22,140 bases of DNA from the NCBI GenBank assembly GCA_937874275.1, contig CALNAU010000127.1:1-22140 (forward strand). The letters run 5' to 3'. The translations under genes were made by a program, and so were the position numbers. Positions 1 to 5,967 of this stretch are shown piece after piece. The notes under the pieces were generated by a model. The model saw nothing but the letters and a program-made list of their open reading frames with translations, was not told the DNA's origin and did not search any database. Origin of the DNA: an uncultured Clostridia bacterium (lineage in GTDB: Bacteria; Bacillota; Clostridia; Christensenellales; Aristaeellaceae). Within the stretch, counting starts at the first letter, position 1. Every line of letters starts with the position of its first letter.

Positions 1-3000
1 AAAGTGCGTGGCGTGTGCCAATACGACAGCTATAGCCGTTGTGTGGTGCTGATGGCGCAGGATATTTCGGTGTTCGACATTCCTCGCCGCAAGGATACGG
101 CGGAGCAAAAACGTGTGGAGTTGCACGCCCATACGCACATGAGCGTGATGGATGGCACGGTATCGGCTGCCCAGTTGATTGCCCGTGCCGCGAAATGGGG
201 CCATGAGGCCATTGCCATCACGGACCACGGTGTGGTGCAGGCATATCCCGAGGCCTTCTCCGCGGCAAAAGCCAATAAAATTAAGCTGATTCCCGGTCTG
301 GAAGGCTATATGATCGACAGCACGCCCATTGTGCGTTATGCCACGGAGCGGCCCATTGACGCACCCATCGTGGTGCTGGATTTTGAGACCACCGGGCTTA
401 ATACCAGCCAGGATCGCATCATCGAAATCGGCGCGGTGAAGCTGCAGGATGGCCAGGTGCAGGATACATTTTCGCAGATGGTCAACCCCGGTTTCCCTCT
501 ACCGCCCAAGATTATCGAAATAACGGGCATTGCTGACCATATGTTGATGGATGCGCCCAGTGCGCAGGAAGCGCTGCCGAAGCTGCTGAAATTTATCGGC
601 GACTGCCCGCTGGCCGCCCATAATGCCTCGTTTGATTTGGCTATTTTGAAAAGCGAAATGGCCCGGCTGAATATGGAGCAGCGCTTCACGCAAATCGATA
701 CATTGTTCTTCGCGCAGAAGTTGTATCCGGAATTGAAGCGTTTCCGCCTTGGCGCCGTATGCAAGCATTTGGGCGTTTCCTTGAAAAACGCTCACCGCGC
801 TGTGTATGACGCGACAGCAACGGCCCAAATACTGTCCAAAATGCTGGAGGAAGCGAAGGCCCGCGGCGCCACCACCCTGGATGAGATTGACGACCATGTA
901 AAGGGCTATACCAAGAGCATCGACCGGCATGTCATATTGCTTGCCACATCCCAGCAGGGTCTGCAAAACATCAATCGATTGGTCACCCTGTCGCATCTGA
1001 AACACTTCCACTACGTGCCCAAGATTCCGCGTGACAAAATTGAGTCCTTCCGGGAAGGGCTGTTAGTCGGCTCCGCGTGCAGCAACGGCGAAATTTTTCA
1101 AGCCATCCTGGCCGGCATGCCACAGGATCAGTTGGAGGAAGTTGCTCGCTTCTACGACTATCTGGAAGTCCAGCCAGTGGAGAACAATGAGCTGCTGCTC
1201 AAGCGTGGCTTGGTCAGCAGCAGGGATGAGCTGGAAACCATCAACCGCAGAATCATCGGATTGGGCGAAAAGCTGTCCATCCCGGTGGTGGCGACAGGAG
1301 ACAGCCATTATCTGGAGCCGGAGGATGCCCCCTTTCGAGCCATTTTGCACCACAGCCAGCATGACGAATATGCTGATGACCTGCCGCCGGCACATCTGCG
1401 AACCACGGATGAAATGCTGGAAGCTTTCTCGTGGCTGCCACCTGAAAAGGCGCGGGAAATTGTGATTGACAACCCGCGTGCCATTGCGGCACGTATTGGG
1501 GAAATCACGCTGTATCCCAAGCACCCGGATAACCTGACCACCTTCTCACCCGTGTGGGAAACGGCCAACGATGATATCCGCAACATGGCCACCGAGAAGG
1601 CCAGGGAACTGTACGGGGACGTACTGCCCGAGCTGGTGCAAAAGCGCCTGGACAAGGAACTGAAGTCCATTATTGGCTATGGCTACGCCACCCTCTATAG
1701 CATCGCCAACAAGCTGGTTTCCAAGTCTCTGAAGGATGGCTATCTGGTGGGTAGCCGTGGCTCGGTCGGTTCATCTTTGGTGGCCACGCTGTGCGGCATC
1801 ACGGAGGTAAACCCCTTGCCGCCGCATTATCGATGCGCCCATTGCCGAACCGTGGATTTCAATGTGCCGGCGGGCTCTACAGTCGGGGTAGATTTGCCTG
1901 ACAGTACTTGTGCGCATTGCGGGCAGAAGCTGATCAAGGATGGCTTCGATATTCCGTTTGAAGTATTCCTGGGCTTCAAGGGCGATAAGGTACCTGATAT
2001 TGATTTGAACTTTTCCGGCGAATATCAATCCATCGCACACGCCTATGTGGAAGAATTATTCGGCAAGGGGTATGTGTACCGTGCCGGCACCATCGGTACC
2101 CTACAGGAGAAGACGGCGTATGGGCTGGTGCTCAAGTACATGGAAGACAAGGGCAAGACCATGTCCGATGCCGAAAAGAGCCGGCTCGCGCTTGGCTGTG
2201 TAGGGGTAAAGCGCACCACCGGCCAACATCCGGGCGGCATCGTCGTGCTGCCAAAGGAATATGAGATTACCCAGTTTACCGCGGTCCAGCATCCGTCGGA
2301 CGATGCCAACAAAGGCGTTGTCACCACGCATTACGATTTCAGCTCCATGCATGACATTTTGGTCAAGCTGGACATTCTGGGTCATGACGACCCAACGATG
2401 ATTCACATGATGGAGCGTTTGAGTGGGGTGCCCTATTACGAGGTGCCGCTCGATGACAAGCAATCCATGTCGCTGTTCCGGTCGCCGGAGGCTCTGGGCG
2501 TAACAGCCGAGCAAATCAATTGCCAGACAGGTACCCTTGGCGTGCCGGAGTTCGGAACAGGCTTTGTGCGTCAGATGTTGATGGATACGCAGCCTACCAC
2601 CATGGAGGAATTGATTCGCATTTCCGGCCTTTCTCATGGCACCAATGTGTGGCTGGGCAACGCCAAGGACCTGATTGATTCCGGCACGGCCAACCTGCTG
2701 CACTGCATCTGCACACGTGATGATATCATGAACACGCTAATTCAGCGGGGCGTGCCTGACAAAATTGCTTTTGATGCCATGGAGAGCGTGCGCAAGGGCA
2801 AGGGGCTGAAGCCCGAGATGGAAGCCGCCATGCGGGAGCACGGTCTTGAGGAATGGTTCATCGCCAGCTGTAACAAGATTGCTTACATGTTCCCCAAGGG
2901 GCATGCGGTGGCGTATGTGACGATGGCTTTGCGTGTGGCCTGGTACAAGGTACATTGGCCGCTGCAATACTACGCGGCATATTTCACCATCCGGTCATCA

Positions 3001-3423
3001 GGGTTTGACGCGCGCACCATGACACGGCCGCTGACCCATATCAGGACAATGCTAAGCGACTTGAACGCCATGGAAACGAAGGATTTAAGCGGCACGCAAA
3101 AGGACGAGATGGTTGCACTTGAAGTGGTACTTGAAATGTTGTCGCGGGGCTTCAGTTTCCTGCCGCCGGACCTGTACCTGAGTGACGCGTCAGAGTTCCT
3201 CATTGAGGGCAACGGCCTGCGGGTCCCGCTGGATTCCCTAAACGGTTTTGGCAAGGCTGCCGCACAGAGCATCGTGGAGGCCCGTTCGGAACCGTTTGTT
3301 TCCATTGAGGACCTGCGCAAGCGCACCAGCATCAACACAAGCGGCATCGACATGCTGCGCGAGGCAGGCGCCCTGAAAAACCTCTCGGACACCAATCAGG
3401 TGGACTTCTTCTCCCTCCTGTAG
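1..3423 (+). CDS. polC: DNA polymerase III PolC-type alpha subunit (5' truncated by window edge)
   Basis: Replicative DNA polymerase of Gram-positive bacteria, with proofreading in the same chain. The reading frame is open from base 1, and the first residues (KVRGVCQYDSY) look like the end of the N-terminal OB region, so the true start is upstream; about 1,140 residues are present against roughly 1,430 in the family. In order: a PHP domain beginning with LHAHTHMS near 121-145; an inserted DEDDh exonuclease with DFETTG near 379, HNASFD near 620 and HRAVYDA near 795; the PHP remainder; a four-cysteine zinc finger (Cys codons at 1834, 1843, 1909, 1918); and the polymerase palm with the two aspartates of DIDLNF at 1996 and 2002. 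The GSRGSVGSS and FPKGHAVAYV motifs are intact. The C-terminus ends in the usual NQ-x-FFSLL style. No frameshift seen. Identification is firm; only the start is missing. Confidence 0.97.
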   Translation, partial: KVRGVCQYDSYSRCVVLMAQDISVFDIPRRKDTAEQKRVELHAHTHMSVMDGTVSAAQLIARAAKWGHEAIAITDHGVVQAYPEAFSAAKANKIKLIPGLEGYMIDSTPIVRYATERPIDAPIVVLDFETTGLNTSQDRIIEIGAVKLQDGQVQDTFSQMVNPGFPLPPKIIEITGIADHMLMDAPSAQEALPKLLKFIGDCPLAAHNASFDLAILKSEMARLNMEQRFTQIDTLFFAQKLYPELKRFRLGAVCKHLGVSLKNAHRAVYDATATAQILSKMLEEAKARGATTLDEIDDHVKGYTKSIDRHVILLATSQQGLQNINRLVTLSHLKHFHYVPKIPRDKIESFREGLLVGSACSNGEIFQAILAGMPQDQLEEVARFYDYLEVQPVENNELLLKRGLVSSRDELETINRRIIGLGEKLSIPVVATGDSHYLEPEDAPFRAILHHSQHDEYADDLPPAHLRTTDEMLEAFSWLPPEKAREIVIDNPRAIAARIGEITLYPKHPDNLTTFSPVWETANDDIRNMATEKARELYGDVLPELVQKRLDKELKSIIGYGYATLYSIANKLVSKSLKDGYLVGSRGSVGSSLVATLCGITEVNPLPPHYRCAHCRTVDFNVPAGSTVGVDLPDSTCAHCGQKLIKDGFDIPFEVFLGFKGDKVPDIDLNFSGEYQSIAHAYVEELFGKGYVYRAGTIGTLQEKTAYGLVLKYMEDKGKTMSDAEKSRLALGCVGVKRTTGQHPGGIVVLPKEYEITQFTAVQHPSDDANKGVVTTHYDFSSMHDILVKLDILGHDDPTMIHMMERLSGVPYYEVPLDDKQSMSLFRSPEALGVTAEQINCQTGTLGVPEFGTGFVRQMLMDTQPTTMEELIRISGLSHGTNVWLGNAKDLIDSGTANLLHCICTRDDIMNTLIQRGVPDKIAFDAMESVRKGKGLKPEMEAAMREHGLEEWFIASCNKIAYMFPKGHAVAYVTMALRVAWYKVHWPLQYYAAYFTIRSSGFDARTMTRPLTHIRTMLSDLNAMETKDLSGTQKDEMVALEVVLEMLSRGFSFLPPDLYLSDASEFLIEGNGLRVPLDSLNGFGKAAAQSIVEARSEPFVSIEDLRKRTSINTSGIDMLREAGALKNLSDTNQVDFFSLL

Positions 3424-3473
3424 GGCCGAGTAAGACGGACAAAGCCGTATTAAGGCCATTTTCATGGAATAAT

Positions 3474-3494
3474 CGTCGATTGTACGGCGTTTTT
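3474..3494 (+). terminator. Weak rho-independent terminator candidate after polC
   Basis: A five-pair stem (CGTCG with CGGCG, including one G-T wobble) with a six-base loop is followed directly by five T residues at 3490-3494. It lies 50 bases after the polC stop and just before the next promoter, where a terminator would be expected. The stem is short and the T-run abuts the -35 box at 3497, so this may be chance. Confidence 0.3.
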
Positions 3495-3496
3495 GC

Positions 3497-3525
3497 TTGT
3501 CATGCCTTTTTTTCTATGGTATACT
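3497..3525 (+). promoter_or_regulatory. Sigma-A type promoter with extended -10 for the rimP-nusA-infB operon
   Basis: TTGTCA at 3497-3502 and TATACT at 3520-3525 are separated by exactly 17 bases, and TG at 3517-3518 gives an extended -10. Each box has five of six consensus bases. It lies about 130 bases before rimP, the first gene of the operon, leaving room for a structured leader. Transcription should start near 3531-3533. This is inferred from sequence only. Confidence 0.8.
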
Positions 3526-3560
3526 CTGTGCGTATCTGATTGAAGAAAGAAGGGTTTGTC

Positions 3561-3639
3561 GAAGAGTGGGAGCTGCGTTAGAGGAGAATCAGTGCTTTGC
3601 ACGGATTTTTTTCTGTAACGCAGCAGATGCCCGCTTTTT
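3561..3639 (+). promoter_or_regulatory. Structured 5' leader of rimP with nested hairpins (candidate attenuator)
   Basis: Three stems stack into one long hairpin. The outer stem pairs 3561-3570 (GAAGAGTGGG) with 3630-3639 (CCCGCTTTTT), using wobbles at three positions. The middle stem pairs 3572-3580 (GCTGCGTTA) perfectly with 3616-3624 (TAACGCAGC). The apical stem pairs 3587-3590 and 3592-3595 with 3599-3602 and 3604-3607 around a TTT loop, with one internal mismatch, and runs into seven T residues at 3606-3612. Both the apical and the outer stems end in a T-run, as terminators do, and the whole lies between the promoter and the rimP start. A regulatory role by attenuation is inference; the base pairing is directly visible. 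Confidence 0.6.
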
Positions 3640-3653
3640 GTATTGTGTCGAGA

Positions 3654-4157
3654 ATGGCAAAGGATAACGGAAAGATCAGCATCAAGAAAATTTGCGCCGC
3701 ATTGGCCGATGAGCTGGGCTATGAACTGGTGGACGCCGGTTTTGAAAAGGAAGGCGCCAGCCAGTACCTGCGCATCTATCTGGACAGCGAGCAGGGCATC
3801 AGCCTCAAGGACTGCGAAAGCTATCATCGCCGGGTGCAGCCGTTGCTGGAGGAAGTGGAGTACGACTTCCTGGAGGTATCATCCCCGGGCATCGATCGGC
3901 CTATCCGCACCCAGGCCTACGCGCAAAAGACGGTCGGTTCGCTGGTGGAGATACGGCTATACCAGCCGCTGGATGGTCAAAAGGCTTTTACCGGCATCTT
4001 CGGCGGGCTGGATGATGAAGGCTATCACCTGACGGTGGGAGACAAGCAGCTGACCTTCCCGGCCAAGAGCGTGGCGGTTGCCAAGAGAACCATCAACCTG
4101 GAAGAAGCGCTTGCTGCGCAGGCGGATGAGATAGAGGAGGAAGACAATGAGCGCTGA
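3654..4157 (+). CDS. rimP: Ribosome maturation factor RimP
   Basis: RimP assists late assembly of the 30S subunit in the cytoplasm. The product is 167 residues from the ATG at 3654, a normal family length. The N-terminal alpha/beta domain carries the typical pattern (LGYELVDAGFEKEG, LRIYLDSEQGISL, then YDFLEVSSPGIDRPI), followed by an SH3-like C-terminal domain containing GIFGGLDDEGYHLTV. I chose ATG 3654 because MAKDNGKISIKKI begins where family alignments usually begin. In-frame starts at 3597 (TTG), 3627 (ATG) and 3645 (GTG) exist, and the first two lie inside the leader hairpin. No strong Shine-Dalgarno is visible before 3654, which is unusual here and may mean translation is tied to the leader structure. 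It overlaps nusA by 11 bases. First gene of the operon. Confidence 0.93.
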   Translation: MAKDNGKISIKKICAALADELGYELVDAGFEKEGASQYLRIYLDSEQGISLKDCESYHRRVQPLLEEVEYDFLEVSSPGIDRPIRTQAYAQKTVGSLVEIRLYQPLDGQKAFTGIFGGLDDEGYHLTVGDKQLTFPAKSVAVAKRTINLEEALAAQADEIEEEDNER

Positions 4158-5325
4158 AAAACTTGACCTGATGGATGCCATCTCCATGTTGGCACGTGAA
4201 AAGGATATGAACGAGGCCATCCTCGTGGATACAATCGAGGAGGCGTTAAAGGTTGCCTATCGCCGCAACAACAAGCAGAGCGGCGCCAACCAGAACCTTA
4301 CCGTCCGCCTGACCAAAAAGGATGGCGCCCGGCTGTACGCCCGCAAGGTTGTAGCCGATGAGGTGGAGGATCCCGATACACAGATTACGCTGGACGACGC
4401 GCTCAAAATTCGCTCCGACTATCATGTGGGCGATATTGTGGAGATTGACGTCACCCCGTCAGACTTTGGCCGTGTTGCCGCCCAGACCGCCAAGCAAATG
4501 CTTGTGCAGCGCATCCGGGAAGCCGAGCGCGGCAAGATTTATGATGAGTACATCGAGAAGGAAAACGAGATTCTTACCGCCATCGTGCAGCGTGTGGAGC
4601 CCAAGGCCGTCTATGTGGAAATTGGCCGCACAGAAGGCATCATGGAAGCCAGCGAGTTCATGCCCGGTGAAGAATATCGCGATGATGACCACATCAAGGT
4701 ATATGTGCTCAAGGTGCATCGCTCTGGCCCCGAATCCAGCCGTAACCCCCAGGTGTATGTGAGCCGCATTCACCCCGGGCTGGTCAAACGGCTGTTTGAA
4801 ATGGAAGTGCCGGAGATAGCCACGGGCCTGGTGCAGATTCGCTCCATCGCCCGCGAGGCCGGCAGCCGCACCAAGATTGCGGTGTACTCGGTAGACCCGA
4901 TGATTGACCCGGTTGGCGCTTGTGTCGGCCCCCGCGGATCCCGCGTGGAGAACGTGGTGAAGGAACTGAAGAACGAGAAAATCGACATCATCAAGTGGTC
5001 GGCCGACCCGGCGGAGTTTGTGGCCAACGCGCTCAACCCGGCGCATGTGGTCAGCGTGTTCATCTCCGAGCATGAGAAAATTTGCCGCGTCGTGGTGCCT
5101 GATACCCAGTTATCACTGGCCATTGGCAAGGAGGGGCAGAACGCCCGGCTGGCTGCTAAGCTGACCGGCTGGAAGATTGACATCAAGTCTGAGACCCAGG
5201 TGGCCGAGTTGATGCGGGAACAGGGCATTGACCCCAACGACATCCCGCTGGAGAATGAGTTCATGGAAGCGGACATGGGCTATGATGTGGGCGAGCAGAT
5301 GATGCCCTACGATACCCAGGAATAG
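4147..5325 (+). CDS. nusA: Transcription elongation/termination factor NusA
   Basis: NusA binds RNA polymerase and nascent RNA and modulates pausing, termination and antitermination. The 392 residues show the N-terminal polymerase-binding domain (about 1-130), an S1 domain (about 137-200), KH1 with a GPRG loop at 261-264 and KH2 with a GKEG loop at 327-330. The protein ends soon after KH2 with an acidic tail, lacking the C-terminal acidic repeats of the Escherichia coli protein; this short form is typical of Firmicutes. GAGGAGG at 4134-4140 lies six bases before the ATG and decides the start, which overlaps the end of rimP. It is cotranscribed with rimP and followed by rnpM after 19 bases. 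Confidence 0.97.
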   Translation: MSAEKLDLMDAISMLAREKDMNEAILVDTIEEALKVAYRRNNKQSGANQNLTVRLTKKDGARLYARKVVADEVEDPDTQITLDDALKIRSDYHVGDIVEIDVTPSDFGRVAAQTAKQMLVQRIREAERGKIYDEYIEKENEILTAIVQRVEPKAVYVEIGRTEGIMEASEFMPGEEYRDDDHIKVYVLKVHRSGPESSRNPQVYVSRIHPGLVKRLFEMEVPEIATGLVQIRSIAREAGSRTKIAVYSVDPMIDPVGACVGPRGSRVENVVKELKNEKIDIIKWSADPAEFVANALNPAHVVSVFISEHEKICRVVVPDTQLSLAIGKEGQNARLAAKLTGWKIDIKSETQVAELMREQGIDPNDIPLENEFMEADMGYDVGEQMMPYDTQE

Positions 5326-5344
5326 CCCCCGAGGAAAGGACAGC

Positions 5345-5629
5345 ATGCCCAAGAAAATCCCCATGCGCATGTGCGTTGGCTGCCGGGAGATGAAGCCGAA
5401 GAAAGAGCTGTTGCGCGTTGTGCGCACACCGGAAGGCGAAATCCTGCTTGACTTCACTGGCAAAAAATCTGGCCGCGGCGCGTATGTCTGTCAGCAGGAA
5501 GCCTGCTTGATGCGGGCCATCAAGCAAAGGCAGCTTGACCGCTCACTGGAGACATCCATTGGCCCCGATGTGACCGAGCAGTTGCGCGCAACGCTGGCCA
5601 ATCTACCCCGGGAGACGGCCCATGAATGA
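5345..5629 (+). CDS. rnpM: YlxR/RnpM family RNA-binding protein
   Basis: Small protein of 94 residues in the YlxR family (DUF448), which in Bacillus subtilis has been linked to RNase P and renamed RnpM. The diagnostic features are present: MRMCVGCREMKPKKELLR near the N-terminus with the two cysteines, then the GRGAYVC motif near residue 45 and a further cysteine in the QEACL segment. A purine-rich AAAGGA at 5335-5340 sits four bases before the ATG. Its end overlaps ylxQ by eight bases, and the position between nusA and ylxQ/infB is the standard one. Family assignment is firm; the RNase P role in this organism is carried over from knowledge of the family. Confidence 0.92.
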   Translation: MPKKIPMRMCVGCREMKPKKELLRVVRTPEGEILLDFTGKKSGRGAYVCQQEACLMRAIKQRQLDRSLETSIGPDVTEQLRATLANLPRETAHE

Positions 5630-5942
5630 CGGATTGCGCGGATTGCTGGGATTGGCCATGCGGGCAGGACAGGTATTGCCCGGGGCGGGGCGAGCGCTGG
5701 ACCTTATCCGACAAGGGCAAGCAGGGCTCATCCTGCTGGATGAAGGCGCATCCGACAACACCAGAAAACGCTTTGACGATGCCTGCGCCCATCACGACAC
5801 CGACTGCCTGCTGCTATCGCCCGGCCTGCTTGGTGAAGCCATTGGGCGGCATGGGACGATGGTGGCGGCCATGAGGCCCGGCAGTTTCACACAAAAGCTG
5901 CTAAGCGCAAGCGTACGAGACGATATACGGACCAGAGAATGA
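5622..5942 (+). CDS. ylxQ: L7Ae-family ribosomal-protein-like RNA-binding protein (YlxQ)
   Basis: A 106-residue L7Ae/L30e/S12e-type protein. The family pattern is visible: GLLGLAMRAGQVLPG at the N-terminus, then LILLDEGASDNTRKRF, which corresponds to the usual L-x-LA-DAS-NT-K core, and LLGEAIGRHGTMVAAM toward the end. Members bind kink-turn RNA, but the target of YlxQ is not established. The ATG at 5622 lies inside the end of rnpM, giving an eight-base overlap and likely translational coupling. It sits in the conserved place between rnpM and infB. Confidence in family is high; cellular role is uncertain. Confidence 0.9.
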   Translation: MNDGLRGLLGLAMRAGQVLPGAGRALDLIRQGQAGLILLDEGASDNTRKRFDDACAHHDTDCLLLSPGLLGEAIGRHGTMVAAMRPGSFTQKLLSASVRDDIRTRE

Positions 5943-5967
5943 AGCATTTGCGGAGGATAAGGACTTA

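Noticed and set aside
3427..3655. Possible tRNA or small gene between polC and rimP
   Set aside because: No cloverleaf or T-loop signature and no small frame with a good ribosome binding site; the inverted repeats are better explained as a leader hairpin.
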